In this document: positions 8,429 to 18,053 of the stretch, piece after piece
Position numbering within the stretch: the first letter of the stretch is position 1
How the letters are laid out: each line of letters opens with the position of its first letter
Assembly (NCBI GenBank): GCA_023954035.1
Contig: JAMLIT010000001.1
Span: 96,469 to 160,468, forward strand
From: Burkholderiaceae bacterium
GTDB taxonomy: Bacteria > Pseudomonadota > Gammaproteobacteria > Burkholderiales > Burkholderiaceae_C
Direction: 5' to 3'
Length of the DNA stretch: 64,000 nucleotides
Notes under the pieces: generated by a model
Databases searched by the model: none
Told to the model about the DNA's origin: nothing
The model's input: the letters and a program-made list of their open reading frames with translations, nothing else
Program-made: the position numbers and the translations under genes

Positions 8429-9991
8429 TCAGTGCAGGCGAAAAACCTCCAGCGTGCGCCCGAGGATGCCGGCGTTGTCGCTCATGGCGCGTGAGGACGC
8501 GGCCGATTCCTCGACCAGCGCTGCGTTCTGCTGGGTGACCCGGTCAAGGTCGGTCACGGCCTCGTTCACCTGGGAAATGCCCTGCGCCTGTTCCCGCGTG
8601 GCCACGCTGATCTGCCCCATCAAGGTGTTGACGTGGGCGACCGACTGCACGACGTCGGCAATGGTTTTTCCCGCCGACTGCATCTGACCGGCGCCACGCT
8701 CGATGTGCGCGCCCGATTCGCCGATCAGCCCGCGGATTTCGCCGGCCGCCGTGGCGCTGCGCTGCGCCAGCGCCCGCACCTCGCTGGCGACCACGGCGAA
8801 GCCCCGGCCCTGCTCGCCGGCGCGGGCTGCCTCGACGGCGGCGTTGAGCGCCAGGATGTTGGTCTGAAAAGCGATGCCCTCGATGGTGGCGATGATCTGG
8901 CCCATCTTCCCCGAGGACTGCGCGATCGACTGCACCACCGCGCCCACCTGGGCGACGGCCTCGCCGCCGCTGCGGGCCAGCTCGGCGCTGCGCTCGCTTT
9001 CCTTCTGTACCTGCTGGGTGGTTTCTGCCGACTGGCGCACGGTGCTGGAGAGTTGCTCCATGGCCGCTGCGGTCTGCTCCAGGCTGCTGGCCTGCGACTC
9101 GGTGCGCTCGGACAGGTCTTGCGCGCTCTGTGCGATCTCTGAGGAAATGTGCCCAAACCCGCTGATCTCGTTGCGCGCATCGCCCACGACGGCGCGCAAG
9201 TTCAGGTGGATGCGCTGCACGCGTTCGAGCAACTGCTCCACCGGCCCGTCGCCTGTCGATTCGTGCTGCGGATGGGCCAGGTCGCAACCCGCAATCTCGG
9301 TCATCAGGCGCGCCGTGGTGGCCAGCGGCGCAGTGATGCGGCGCTGGCACCACCACAGGCTCGCCCCCGACAAGAGCAGCAGCAGCGCAGCCTGCGCCAT
9401 CCACACATCCCCGCCGCTCCAGCCGAGCAAGCCTGGCAGCAACGCGACCACCAGAATCGCCAGCACAAAGGCCGACAAGCGGTGGGTGAGACTCAAACGG
9501 TTGAGCTTGCCCAGCCAGTTGCGCCAACCTGGCCGGCGCACGCGCCCGGCGTGCAGATAGAAACTGCTGGCGCCGCGCTCGCGCTCTTCGGCGATCTTCT
9601 TGTACAAGGCCTCGGCCGCCCGCACTTCCTCGCGCGTGGGCTTGCAGCGCACCGACATGTAGCCGCGCGGCTTGCCGTCCACCATCATCGGGGTGACGTT
9701 GGCGCGTACCCAGTAGAAGTCGCCGTTTTTGCGCCGGTTCTTCACCATGCCCGTCCAGTTGCGGCCCCGGCCGATGGTGGCCCACAGGTCCTTATAGGCC
9801 TCGGGCGGCATGTCCGGGTGGCGGATCAGGTTGTGCGGCTGGCCCATGAGTTCGTCCATGGAATAGCCACTGACCCGGGCAAAAGCGGCGTTGCAATGCG
9901 TCATCACCCCCTTGTTGTCGGTGGTCGACATCAGCAGCTCGTGGCCGGGATAGTCGAACTCGTTGTTGGAAACGGGTAAGTTGATGCGCAT
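8429..9991 (-). CDS. Aer-like methyl-accepting chemotaxis protein with N-terminal PAS
   Basis: A 520-residue receptor. The ATG at 9991 ([15 protein letters not shown]) matches the usual start of Aer-type proteins; an upstream extension of 89 codons is not credible. A PAS domain (about residues 10-115; [30 protein letters not shown]) probably binds FAD and senses redox or oxygen. Two hydrophobic segments at about 165-205 form an in-out-in hairpin, then a HAMP-like linker, and the MCP signalling domain with its conserved tip ([20 protein letters not shown] near residue 375) that contacts CheA/CheW. It would steer swimming according to energy state. It converges on queF and stands alone; no che genes are present. 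Confidence 0.93.
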   Translation of the reverse strand: MRINLPVSNNEFDYPGHELLMSTTDNKGVMTHCNAAFARVSGYSMDELMGQPHNLIRHPDMPPEAYKDLWATIGRGRNWTGMVKNRRKNGDFYWVRANVTPMMVDGKPRGYMSVRCKPTREEVRAAEALYKKIAEERERGASSFYLHAGRVRRPGWRNWLGKLNRLSLTHRLSAFVLAILVVALLPGLLGWSGGDVWMAQAALLLLLSGASLWWCQRRITAPLATTARLMTEIAGCDLAHPQHESTGDGPVEQLLERVQRIHLNLRAVVGDARNEISGFGHISSEIAQSAQDLSERTESQASSLEQTAAAMEQLSSTVRQSAETTQQVQKESERSAELARSGGEAVAQVGAVVQSIAQSSGKMGQIIATIEGIAFQTNILALNAAVEAARAGEQGRGFAVVASEVRALAQRSATAAGEIRGLIGESGAHIERGAGQMQSAGKTIADVVQSVAHVNTLMGQISVATREQAQGISQVNEAVTDLDRVTQQNAALVEESAASSRAMSDNAGILGRTLEVFRLH

Positions 9992-10113
9992 GCGAGTCCC
10001 TGAGTGCCAGATGCAACCAAGTATAAAAATGCTTCGCCGGCGGCGGTGCACTGCCGCGACTGCCCGCCCCGGCGAACCGCAGCGCAGTGGTGCCCGAACA
10101 ACAGCAGATGGAC

Positions 10114-11391
10114 TCAGAAGAGCGCCGGCTGGCGCGACGCCCAGGGCGGATCGTGCGCTTCTGGCTGCGCCTGCACCGCCGCGTCCACCCGACTCAAACC
10201 ACCCACCCGCACGCCCAGCAGCCGCAGGCGCTGCTCCAGTGGCGCGCGCTTGAGGCACAGGCCTGCAGCGCGGCGAATGGCGGCAGCGTCATGGGTCGGC
10301 CAGGCCAGGGTGTGGTCGCGCGTGACGGTGGAAAAATCGGCGTAGCGCAGCTTGATGCCCACGCTGCGGCCCACGTAGCCCTTGCGCTGCAGGTCGGCCG
10401 CCACCCGCTCGCAGAGCCGGGTGAAAATGGCGCCCAGGGCCTGCCGGTCGACTGCGGCGTGGAGGTCGCGCTCAAACGTCGTCTCCCGGCTCATGCTCAC
10501 GGGTTCGCTGTGCGTCTGCACGGGCCGCTCGTCGCGGCCCCAGGCCGCTTCATGCAGCCAGGCGCCGGTGGCCCGGCCAAAGTGCTGCACCAGCCAGTCC
10601 TTGGGCCGCGCCGCCAGCTCGCCGATGGTTTCAATTCCATGCCGGGCGAGCTTGGCGCCGGCCTTGGGACCGATGCCGTTGATCTTGCGGCAGGCCAGCG
10701 GCCAGATGCGCTGCTGCAACTCGTGCGCGTACAGCACCGCGACGCCGTTGGGCTTGTCGAATTCGCTGGCCATCTTGGCCAGCAGCTTGTTGGGCGCCAC
10801 GCCCAGCGAGCAGGTCAGGCCCGTGGCCTGAAAAATTGATTTCTGGATCAAGCGCGCGAGCACCCTCCCGCCTTCGCGCTGGCCGCCGGGGACATCGGTG
10901 AAGTCGATGTAGACCTCGTCGACGCCGCGGTCCTCCACGACCGGCGCGATCTCGGCAATGGTGCTTTTGAACAGGCGCGAGTAGCGGCGCACCTCGTCAA
11001 AGTCCACCGGCAGCACGATGGCCTGCGGGCACAGCCTGGCGGCCTTCATCATGCCCATGGCCGAGCCCACGCCAAACTGGCGCGCCGGGTAGGTCGCGGT
11101 GGTGATGACGCCGCGGCCCCTGTAATCCCTGAGCAGCGGAAATTGCGCCACCGCAATGGCGCTGCGCTCACGCTCACCCCCGCCGTCCGGGCGCTGCAAC
11201 AACCGGTCGTCCACGGCCCGCCGCGCGCCGCCGATCACCACCGGCAGGCCTTTGAGCTGGGGGTAGCGCAGCAGCTCGACCGAGGCGAAAAACGCATCCA
11301 TGTCGAGATGGGCGATGCGACGCAGCTTGCCGCCGGGTGCGGGCGGCCTGGGCAGGTCGTCTGCGTCAAAGTTTGTCTCGGAAACGGTCAC
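10114..11391 (-). CDS. dinB: DNA polymerase IV (Y-family, DinB)
   Basis: A 425-residue Y-family translesion polymerase. Catalytic carboxylates are visible in [13 protein letters not shown] (about residue 27) and in DEVYIDFTD, where the family usually has SxDExYLD; here it reads [10 protein letters not shown]. The steric segment, [22 protein letters not shown] in the palm, the helix-hairpin-helix thumb ([17 protein letters not shown]) and the little-finger domain follow. The start is a GTG at 11391; the frame upstream runs into unrelated DNA. Compared with E. coli DinB there is an extra stretch of roughly 30 residues (about 47-80) between PVVIGG and [11 protein letters not shown]. It is a single gene without obvious LexA control that I can see. 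Confidence 0.93.
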   Translation of the reverse strand: MTVSETNFDADDLPRPPAPGGKLRRIAHLDMDAFFASVELLRYPQLKGLPVVIGGARRAVDDRLLQRPDGGGERERSAIAVAQFPLLRDYRGRGVITTATYPARQFGVGSAMGMMKAARLCPQAIVLPVDFDEVRRYSRLFKSTIAEIAPVVEDRGVDEVYIDFTDVPGGQREGGRVLARLIQKSIFQATGLTCSLGVAPNKLLAKMASEFDKPNGVAVLYAHELQQRIWPLACRKINGIGPKAGAKLARHGIETIGELAARPKDWLVQHFGRATGAWLHEAAWGRDERPVQTHSEPVSMSRETTFERDLHAAVDRQALGAIFTRLCERVAADLQRKGYVGRSVGIKLRYADFSTVTRDHTLAWPTHDAAAIRRAAGLCLKRAPLEQRLRLLGVRVGGLSRVDAAVQAQPEAHDPPWASRQPALF

Positions 11392-11517
11392 GCCCGGTAT
11401 TGTGCGCGGCGCACCGCCGCAATTGGAAAGCCGGCCCCGCCTGCGATCCGGGCGAAAGCGATTCGCGCCGCCGCGACTGGGTAAACCCGCTTGCAGGCGG
11501 CAGGCGCCCCGACCAAT

Positions 11518-12936
11518 ATGATCGCCCGGATGCATGGGCTTGGCGCGCCCCGCCTTGCCTTTGGTTTGCGCCGGGCGCGGGCCTCGCGCGAAAGGGAACA
11601 GGTACAGGCAGAGAGACGAAAAGCGGCTATCTTGGACAAAGACTCTTTCCACACGCTGTTCGAACGGCTTCCCATCGGTGCTTACCGATCCAGCTGGGAA
11701 GGGCAGCAGTTGCGCGCCAACGCCGCATTGGTCCGGCTCAACGGCTACCAGACGGAGGCCGAGATGCTCGCCAACATCAGGGACATCGGCACCGAGTGGT
11801 ATTGCGATCCACAGCGCCGAGGGCAATTTGCCCGTTTGCTCCGAGAGCATGGCCAGGTGGTGGATTTTGTCTCCGAGGTCTACCGCCACAAGACGCGCGA
11901 GCGGATCTGGGTGCGCGAGCATGCGCACCAGGTGTGCGACGCACGGGGACGGATTTGTTACTTCGAAGGTACGGTGCAGGACATCACCGAAGAACACCAG
12001 CACCAACGCGATCTGCACGCCAGCGAACGGCGCTTTCGGGCAATGACGGAACTGTCCTCCGACTGGTATTGGGAACTCGATGCCATGGGCCACTTCGTGC
12101 GCCTGGACATTGGGAGTCGGGGCATCAACCCCGGCGCTTCGGAAGAAGTGCTGGGCAAGACACGCCAGCAATTGACACAAATCGATCTCAGCGCGTCCCA
12201 GTGGGCCACCTACCAAGGCATGCTGGACCGGCGCGAGACGTTTTATGATTTTGAAATGGCGATCCACGGCGACAACAGTCGCCTGCTCTGGCATGCCATC
12301 AGTGGCGCGCCGATCTTTGACAGTGCGGGCGTCTTTGTCGGCTACCGCGGCATCGGCCGGGACGTCACCCGCCGCCGCGAGTCCGAAGCGCTGATCCGGC
12401 ACATGGCGTTCCATGATGTGCTCACCGGTCTGGCCAATCGCCGTCTCTTCATGGACCGCCTGCAGCAAGCGCTGAACGGCATGGCCCGTACCGGCAGCTG
12501 CGCCGTGTTGATGTTTCTGGATCTGGACAGCTTCAAGTCGCTGAATGACCGGCACGGGCATGCAGCGGGCGACTCGCTGCTCCAGCAGGTCGGGCAGCGC
12601 CTGGCCGGGTGTGTGCGCAGCGTCGACACGGTCGCGCGCCTGGGAGGCGACGAGTTCACCATCCTCATGCAGGCTCTGGATGCCGATGGCGCGCGCGCCA
12701 TGCGCCATGCGCGCACAGCGGCAGACAAGGTGATGCAGGCGCTGACCAAGGACTTCGATCTCGGCGGCGAGACCGCCCCGCTGCGCTACGCCTGCAGTGT
12801 GAGTCTGGGGGTGGTGATTTTGCGTGATCCCCTGGCCAGCGCCGATGTCTGCATCCAGCGCGCGGACGCAGCCATGTACCGCGCCAAAGGCAAGGGCCGC
12901 GGCGGCGTCTGCATCGACGCCGACGCGCCAGGCTGA
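11518..12936 (+). CDS. PAS-GGDEF diguanylate cyclase
   Basis: About 472 residues from the ATG at 11518; the true start is uncertain (ATG at 11530, or TTG at 11491 or 11632, are possible, and none has a strong ribosome site). Two PAS domains (about 45-160 and 165-280, the second beginning TELSSDWYWELDAMG) feed a GGDEF domain (about 300-465). The active-site motif LGGDEF is intact near residue 376, and an RxxD inhibitory site (RSVD) lies five residues before it, so it should make c-di-GMP from GTP under product inhibition. No EAL domain or membrane segment is present, so it is cytosolic. It is divergent from dinB and converges on the globin gene. Confidence 0.88.
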   Translation: MIARMHGLGAPRLAFGLRRARASREREQVQAERRKAAILDKDSFHTLFERLPIGAYRSSWEGQQLRANAALVRLNGYQTEAEMLANIRDIGTEWYCDPQRRGQFARLLREHGQVVDFVSEVYRHKTRERIWVREHAHQVCDARGRICYFEGTVQDITEEHQHQRDLHASERRFRAMTELSSDWYWELDAMGHFVRLDIGSRGINPGASEEVLGKTRQQLTQIDLSASQWATYQGMLDRRETFYDFEMAIHGDNSRLLWHAISGAPIFDSAGVFVGYRGIGRDVTRRRESEALIRHMAFHDVLTGLANRRLFMDRLQQALNGMARTGSCAVLMFLDLDSFKSLNDRHGHAAGDSLLQQVGQRLAGCVRSVDTVARLGGDEFTILMQALDADGARAMRHARTAADKVMQALTKDFDLGGETAPLRYACSVSLGVVILRDPLASADVCIQRADAAMYRAKGKGRGGVCIDADAPG

Positions 12937-12970
12937 GCCTGCGCGGCAACCCACCCCGCTCTGCTGCGCC

Positions 12971-13417
12971 TCAGTGCACCGTGATGATCTCGCGGTGCAT
13001 GGGCGCAAGCAGCGCCAGCAAGCGATTCTGTTGAGAGAAGGGAATGCCTTGCGCGTCCATGGCGCGCTGCAGCACCTCGACCAGCGCGTTGAAGTCGCCC
13101 TTGTTGATGTCCATGTCGGCGTGCACCTCGCGCATGCTGCCGCCCTCGTAGGTGCAGGGGCCGCCGGTGAGTACGCAGAACTGCTCGGCCAGGCTTTGCT
13201 TGAGCGCGGCGGGTTTGACGTCTTGGAACTGGGGTCCGATGCGCGGGTGGCGCAGCAGGCGTTCGACGAAAACGTCGGCCAGGCGATCAATGCCGGCTTT
13301 TTCGCCCAGCGCGGCGTACAGGCCAGGCGGCGCGGCGGAGGGGGCCACGGCGGTCTGGGCGTGAACCAGTTGCGCGCCCGCGAGCGCCAGGGCAATGCAC
13401 AGGGCGAATGCTTGCAT
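12971..13417 (-). CDS. Exported group 1 truncated hemoglobin
   Basis: A 148-residue protein with a clear Sec signal peptide (MQAFALCIALALAGAQLVHA) followed by a 2-on-2 globin fold starting LYAALGEKAGIDRLADVFVE. Phe and Tyr/Gln-region residues of truncated globins and the conserved HADMDI and FNALVEVLQRAM segments are visible; the proximal His is probably the one in REVHADMDI. A periplasmic truncated globin is less usual than the cytosolic form; such proteins bind O2 or NO. The DUF3034 gene lies 13 bp upstream on the same strand, so the two form a pair. In several proteobacteria these two families co-occur, but their joint function is not established. Confidence 0.88.
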   Translation of the reverse strand: MQAFALCIALALAGAQLVHAQTAVAPSAAPPGLYAALGEKAGIDRLADVFVERLLRHPRIGPQFQDVKPAALKQSLAEQFCVLTGGPCTYEGGSMREVHADMDINKGDFNALVEVLQRAMDAQGIPFSQQNRLLALLAPMHREIITVH

Positions 13418-13430
13418 GGGATTTCCCCGC

Positions 13431-14360
13431 TTAATAGGCCACCTGAACCGACAGGTAGGCGCCGCTTTGGCGCCGACCCTGGGCGATGCCCGGCACGACA
13501 CGCCCCAGGTCCGCCCAGGCCAATGTGAACGAGAGGTGTTTGCTCGGTGCCCACGCGGCGAAAACGTCTTTCCATGCGTCTTCACGCAGCGCAGCGCCCA
13601 GGCCTGCCGCTCGGCCGGTGGCGTGCAGGTTGTCCGGCTTGCGGCGCCATTCCGCGCCGATGGCCAGGTCGCGGCGCAGCAGCCAGGCCACCGAAAACTC
13701 GGGCTGCAGGCTGCGGCTGTTGCGACCGGGGGCGGCCGAGCCAAAACCGAGCAGGCCGTTCTGATTGGCCCGGGTGGAGCGCACAGTGGCACTGAGCAGC
13801 AGGCCTTTGTCCAGCAACAGCTTGGTCGCGCTGACGTACACATCGGTCGATTGCGTGTCGGCGCCCAGAAAATCCAACACCGACCGCAGCGAGCCGGGGC
13901 GCACGCGCTTGTGCTCCAGGCCGATGGCAATTTGCGGCATCCAGGTGTCGGCATCCAGGACGGCGTCGCCCGCCACGCGCACTTTGAGACCGAGCACGTC
14001 CATGCGAATGTGCTGCCCCGGCTGCACGCCAAAGGGCGCAATGCCATTGAGCGCTACCGCGGCGCCAGCATCGAAATCCTGCCGCGCCACGGAGAGCTCG
14101 ACACGCTCGTTCCAGCCCAGCGCGGCACCGTGGCTGGTCAGTGCGTAATCCTGCGTGACAGCGCGGGTAGCGAAGGCGCTGGCGCCCCATTCGCCCTCGG
14201 TCGCGTTGCTGCCAATGACGGCCCACGGCGTGAGGCCGCCGCCCGCCGCGCCGGTGATGCTGCTGACGCCGCCCGTCAGCAGCAGTTTTCCGGTTTCGGC
14301 CTGCGCCAGGGCGGGTGCGCAGACGAGGCCCACCAGCAGGCTGAGCATTTTCCAGTTCAC
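13431..14360 (-). CDS. DUF3034 family outer-membrane-like protein
   Basis: A 309-residue exported protein. The start is a GTG at 14360 with a GGGAG ribosome site five bases upstream; the ATG at 14348 is too far from that site. A signal peptide (MLSLLVGLVCAPALAQA) precedes ETGKLLLTGGVSSITGAAGGG, typical of DUF3034. The rest alternates polar and hydrophobic residues, is rich in aromatic and Gly residues and ends SGAYLSVQVAY, with the terminal aromatic expected for an outer-membrane beta barrel. The function is unknown. It precedes the exported truncated globin by 13 bp in an evident operon, which suggests a shared periplasm/outer-membrane role. Confidence 0.82.
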   Translation of the reverse strand: MNWKMLSLLVGLVCAPALAQAETGKLLLTGGVSSITGAAGGGLTPWAVIGSNATEGEWGASAFATRAVTQDYALTSHGAALGWNERVELSVARQDFDAGAAVALNGIAPFGVQPGQHIRMDVLGLKVRVAGDAVLDADTWMPQIAIGLEHKRVRPGSLRSVLDFLGADTQSTDVYVSATKLLLDKGLLLSATVRSTRANQNGLLGFGSAAPGRNSRSLQPEFSVAWLLRRDLAIGAEWRRKPDNLHATGRAAGLGAALREDAWKDVFAAWAPSKHLSFTLAWADLGRVVPGIAQGRRQSGAYLSVQVAY

Positions 14361-14491
14361 CGTGTCTCCCGTTTGGAATGGTCTCGAGTCGTCACGTCGC
14401 CATGCGGTCAGGCGGCGCCCAGGACAGCCATCGCCACCCTCGCGATCGCGAGCCATGCACATGGGCGCCACGTGCGGCGACACGCCCAAGT

Positions 14492-15655
14492 CTAGGCGGT
14501 CGGGAAGGTGCCGGGCAACAGAATGTCCTCATGGACCGCATCGATGTCGGTGCGGCCGCAGAAGGCCATGGTCAGGTCCAGTTCGCGGCGGATGATCTCC
14601 AGCGCCCGGGTTACACCCAATTCCCCGTAGGCGCCCAGTCCGTAAAGAAAGGCGCGCCCAATCATGGTGCCGCGGGCGCCCAGGGCTCGGGCCTTGAGCA
14701 CGTCCTGGCCGCTGCGGATGCCGCCATCCATCCACACTTCGATGTCTTTGCCCACGGCCTGCGCAATGGCCGGCAGCGCGGCAATCGACGATGGGGCACC
14801 GTCAAGCTGGCGGCCGCCATGGTTGCTGACGATGAGCGCGTCGGCGCCGCTGCCCACCGCCAGGCGGGCATCTTCCACGTCCATGATGCCCTTCAGGATC
14901 AGCTTGCCGCCCCAGCGCTTCTTGATCCACTCGACGTCGCCCCAGTTGAGTTCGGGGTCGAATTGCTCGGCCGTCCAGGACGCCAGCGACGACATGTCGC
15001 CCACGCCCTTGGCGTGCCCGACTATATTGCCAAAGCTGCGCCGCTTCGTACCCAGCATGCCCAGGCACCAGCGCGGCTTGGTGGCCAGGTTGATCATGTT
15101 GGCCAACGTCGGCTTGGGCGGTGACGACAGGCCATTCTTGATGTCCTTGTGCCGCTGGCCGAGGATTTGCAAGTCCAGCGTGAGCTGCAACGCGCTGCAG
15201 CCGGCGGCCTTGGCGCGGTCGATCAGGCGCTCGATGTAATCGCGGTCGCGCATCACATACAGCTGGAACCAGAAGCCCGGTCCGGCGTGCTCGGCCACGT
15301 CTTCGATCGAGCAGATGCTCATGGTCGAGAGCGTGAAAGGCACACCAAAGGCCTTGGCGGCGCGCGCGGCCAAGATTTCGCCATCTGCGTGCTGCATGCC
15401 GGTCAGGCCGGTGGGGGCGATGGCGACCGGCATGGCGACGTCCTGGCCAATCATGGTGCTGCGCGTGCTGCGGCCTGTCATGTTCACCGCGACGCGCTGG
15501 CGCAGCAGGATGGACTGGAAATCGTCGACGTTGGCGCGGTAAGTGCCTTCAGTCCACGAGCCGGAGTCGCAGTAATCGTAGAACATGCGGGGCACGCGGC
15601 GCTTGTAGACGCGGCGCAGGTCTTCGATGCAGGTCATGGTGGATAGGTCGCTCAC
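14492..15655 (-). CDS. lldD: FMN-dependent alpha-hydroxy-acid dehydrogenase, L-lactate dehydrogenase-like
   Basis: A 387-residue TIM-barrel flavoprotein of the LldD/glycolate oxidase family. The FMN- and substrate-binding motif SNHGGRQLDGAPSS with the catalytic His is near residue 280; APTGLTGMQHADGE, the LTLDLQILGQRHKD segment and the phosphate-binding DGGIRSGQDVLKA are also present. The enzyme oxidises L-lactate (or a related 2-hydroxy acid) and passes electrons to the quinone pool. The start is a GTG at 15655 with an AGGAG site six bases upstream. Without a lactate permease or regulator next to it, the substrate is not certain; a mandelate or other hydroxy acid is possible. Confidence 0.87.
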   Translation of the reverse strand: MSDLSTMTCIEDLRRVYKRRVPRMFYDYCDSGSWTEGTYRANVDDFQSILLRQRVAVNMTGRSTRSTMIGQDVAMPVAIAPTGLTGMQHADGEILAARAAKAFGVPFTLSTMSICSIEDVAEHAGPGFWFQLYVMRDRDYIERLIDRAKAAGCSALQLTLDLQILGQRHKDIKNGLSSPPKPTLANMINLATKPRWCLGMLGTKRRSFGNIVGHAKGVGDMSSLASWTAEQFDPELNWGDVEWIKKRWGGKLILKGIMDVEDARLAVGSGADALIVSNHGGRQLDGAPSSIAALPAIAQAVGKDIEVWMDGGIRSGQDVLKARALGARGTMIGRAFLYGLGAYGELGVTRALEIIRRELDLTMAFCGRTDIDAVHEDILLPGTFPTA

Positions 15656-15776
15656 ACGGGTCTCCTGGCAGGGAATCTAGGGTCGGGTCATCGTAGGGGC
15701 AGCGCCCGGGCGGCGCCATCAAAATTATTTATGCAGCGCCGGAACAAATTTACATTGCGGCGCCGCGGCCCCCTGT

Positions 15777-18053
15777 TCAACGCCCCACGCCGGCCCCGCG
15801 CACCTCAAAGCGCACTTCGTCGAGCACCCGTCCGCCCGCGTCCTCCAGTTGCAGTTGGTGACGCCCCGGCCAGGGCAGCCAGGCGTGCACTGGCCGGCGG
15901 CCGACCAGCTTGCCGTCGAGCCGCCAGCGCAGCGGGGCGCCAGGCGCCGCGCCTGCGGCGACAAAGCGCAGGCGCTGGTAGGCCGGCGGAATATCGGGGT
16001 CCAGCGCCACCACGGCACCCGAGGCGGGCTCGGCAATACGCAGTGTCGAGACCAAGGCAGAAGACGAATTTTTTGATTCTTTTTGGCCTCTAGCGCTTGA
16101 TGCATAAGCGCTGGCAGCTTCACTATCAATAGCAAAAACCGGCTGCTCTGTGCCCTTCAAAAACCATTCGCTGCGCGCCGCTTCCAAGGGGTTGCCAGCC
16201 ACTGCATCGGGGCCAAAGCGCACCGCCGCCTGGACCACGCCCTTGGGCGGGCTCGGCGCGCGGCTGGCCTCGTGCGCGTGCAGATAGCCCATCACCGCCG
16301 CCCACATGGGCGCCGCGCCGCTGCTGCCGCTGACATCGTGCATGGCGCCGCCCGCTGCGTTGCCCACCCAGACGCCGACGGTGTAGCGCTCGGACCAGCC
16401 CAGCGCCCAGTTGTCGCGCATGTCCTTGCTGGTGCCGGTCTTGACAGCGCTCCAGAAGCGCGTGGCCAGCACACTGTCGAGCCCGAAGGTGCGGGCGCGG
16501 GCATTCGGGTCGGACAGGATGTCGCCGACAATGAAGGCGGCGCCAGGGTCGATGGCGCGTGTCCACTTCACTGGCTGCGGCTTCGCCCGAGCCAGCGGCG
16601 ACGCCACCGCGCTCAAGCGCCCAGCGTTGGCCAGCGCGCGGTAGGCATTGGCCAGTTGCAGCAGGGTGACTTCGCTGCTGCCCAGCGCCAGGCTCAGGCC
16701 GTAGAAGCCGCCGCTCTCGCGCAGTTCCAGGCCGAGGGCCTGCAGCTCCTGAAAAAACGCATCGGGCGAGACCATGGCCAGCGTGCGCACTGCGGGCAGG
16801 TTGAGCGAGGACGCCAGAGCCGTGCGCGCCGACACCCAGCCCTTGAAGCGCAGATCGTAGTTCTGCGGGATGTACAAGCCGCCCGCCGTGGCGATGTGCG
16901 CGGGCGAGTCGTCAATGAGCGACGCGGCGGTCAGGCGCCGCTCTTGCAATGCCTGGGCGTACAAAAACGGCTTGAGCGTGGAACCGGGCTGGCGGCGCGC
17001 CAGCACGGCGTCGACCTCACCTGCCTGGCTGAGTTCGCCCGACGAGCCGACCCAGGCCAGCACCTCACCACTGACGTTGTCGAGCACGATGATCGCGCCA
17101 TCCTGCACGTTGCGGCCGGCCAGCTCGCGCAACTGCTGCGACAGGGTCTGCACGGCAAAACGCTGTAGCGGCGCGCGCAGCGTGGTGGTCAGGCGTGCAG
17201 GCGGCAGCGCACCAGCCGGCAGCGCCGCCAGCGCACGGCGCGCGAAGTGCGGGGCGATGCCCTCGCTGGCGGCAAAGGCGCGGCGTGCCAGGGCGCCGCT
17301 GGCGAGCAGTGCCAGCGCATCGCAGTCGGTGCCCGCTGGCGCAGCGCCACTGTGGCCTGCCGCCTGCATCTCGCGCAGCACCCCGCAGGCCCGGCGCGCC
17401 ACCTGCGCGCTGCTGGCATTGGGCGCGCGCACCAGCGCTGCGGCAATCGCCGCTTCGCGCTCGTCCAGGCCTTGCGGTGCTTTGTCGAAGAGCGTGCGGC
17501 TGAGCGCGTCGATGCCCACCAGCTCGCCCCGAAACGGCACCAGATTCAGATAGGCCTCCAGAATCTGCGCCTTGCGCCAGCGCCGGTCCAGCACCTCGGC
17601 CGCCGCCACCTGGCCAATTTTCTGCACCACGCTGCGCCCACCTGGCCGCTGCCGCAAATCGGCGCCGCCGGGCTCGTCGATCAGGCCGGCCAGCTGCATG
17701 GTGATGGTGCTGGCGCCACGCGTGCGCTCGTTCCACAGATTGGCCCAGGCGGCGGCCGTGGCGGCCTGCCAATCGACCCCGCTGTGCTCGTAAAAACGCT
17801 TGTCTTCCGACAGCAGCATGGCGCTGCGCAGCGCGGGCGACACGTCGGCCAGCGCCACCCACTCGCCGCGCCGCACGCGGGGGTCGGTGCGCACGCGCTG
17901 GAGCACCTCGCCTTCGCGCGACAGCAGCAGGGTTTCCGAGGAATGCCATCGGGCGCGCACGGCCGCGTACGAGGGCAGTGCCATAGCCGGGGCCGCTGCG
18001 AACACCAGCAGCGCCGTACAGACGCAGGCGCGCAGGGCACCACGCTCAATCAT
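15777..18053 (-). CDS. pbpC: Penicillin-binding protein 1C (bifunctional glycosyltransferase/transpeptidase)
   Basis: A 758-residue PBP1C. A signal anchor (residues 8-32) is followed by a GT51 transglycosylase domain (SEDKRFYEHSGVDW, RGASTITMQLAGL), a transpeptidase domain with the SxxK serine in GSTLKPFLYAQAL, the SLN motif in ASSLNLPAVR and KTGT in VKTGTSKDMRDN, and a C-terminal BiPBP_C beta domain. It builds and crosslinks peptidoglycan on the periplasmic side. I chose the ATG at 18053, which overlaps the upstream small gene by 8 bp. A copy of the family palindromic repeat lies in frame at 16065-16137, encoding a polar Ser/Lys-rich linker between the transpeptidase and BiPBP_C domains. The usual partner, an alpha-2-macroglobulin, lies 4 kb away. 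Confidence 0.94.
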   Translation of the reverse strand: MIERGALRACVCTALLVFAAAPAMALPSYAAVRARWHSSETLLLSREGEVLQRVRTDPRVRRGEWVALADVSPALRSAMLLSEDKRFYEHSGVDWQAATAAAWANLWNERTRGASTITMQLAGLIDEPGGADLRQRPGGRSVVQKIGQVAAAEVLDRRWRKAQILEAYLNLVPFRGELVGIDALSRTLFDKAPQGLDEREAAIAAALVRAPNASSAQVARRACGVLREMQAAGHSGAAPAGTDCDALALLASGALARRAFAASEGIAPHFARRALAALPAGALPPARLTTTLRAPLQRFAVQTLSQQLRELAGRNVQDGAIIVLDNVSGEVLAWVGSSGELSQAGEVDAVLARRQPGSTLKPFLYAQALQERRLTAASLIDDSPAHIATAGGLYIPQNYDLRFKGWVSARTALASSLNLPAVRTLAMVSPDAFFQELQALGLELRESGGFYGLSLALGSSEVTLLQLANAYRALANAGRLSAVASPLARAKPQPVKWTRAIDPGAAFIVGDILSDPNARARTFGLDSVLATRFWSAVKTGTSKDMRDNWALGWSERYTVGVWVGNAAGGAMHDVSGSSGAAPMWAAVMGYLHAHEASRAPSPPKGVVQAAVRFGPDAVAGNPLEAARSEWFLKGTEQPVFAIDSEAASAYASSARGQKESKNSSSALVSTLRIAEPASGAVVALDPDIPPAYQRLRFVAAGAAPGAPLRWRLDGKLVGRRPVHAWLPWPGRHQLQLEDAGGRVLDEVRFEVRGAGVGR
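16065..16137. repeat. Palindromic repeat, copy 2, inside pbpC
   Basis: A perfect inverted repeat AGCGCTT (16092-16098), 7-base loop, AAGCGCT (16106-16112), flanked by GAATTTTTTGATTCTTTTTGG and CACTATCAATAGCAAAAA. It reads through in the pbpC frame without a stop and lies in the linker before the C-terminal domain. It is the only full-length copy in this window located inside a gene. Confidence 0.85.

Noticed and set aside
10114-13575. A single 1153-codon open frame on the minus strand
   Set aside because: It joins dinB, antisense of the GGDEF gene and the globin region. Only the dinB part (10114-11391) matches a known protein; the rest is a high-GC artefact.
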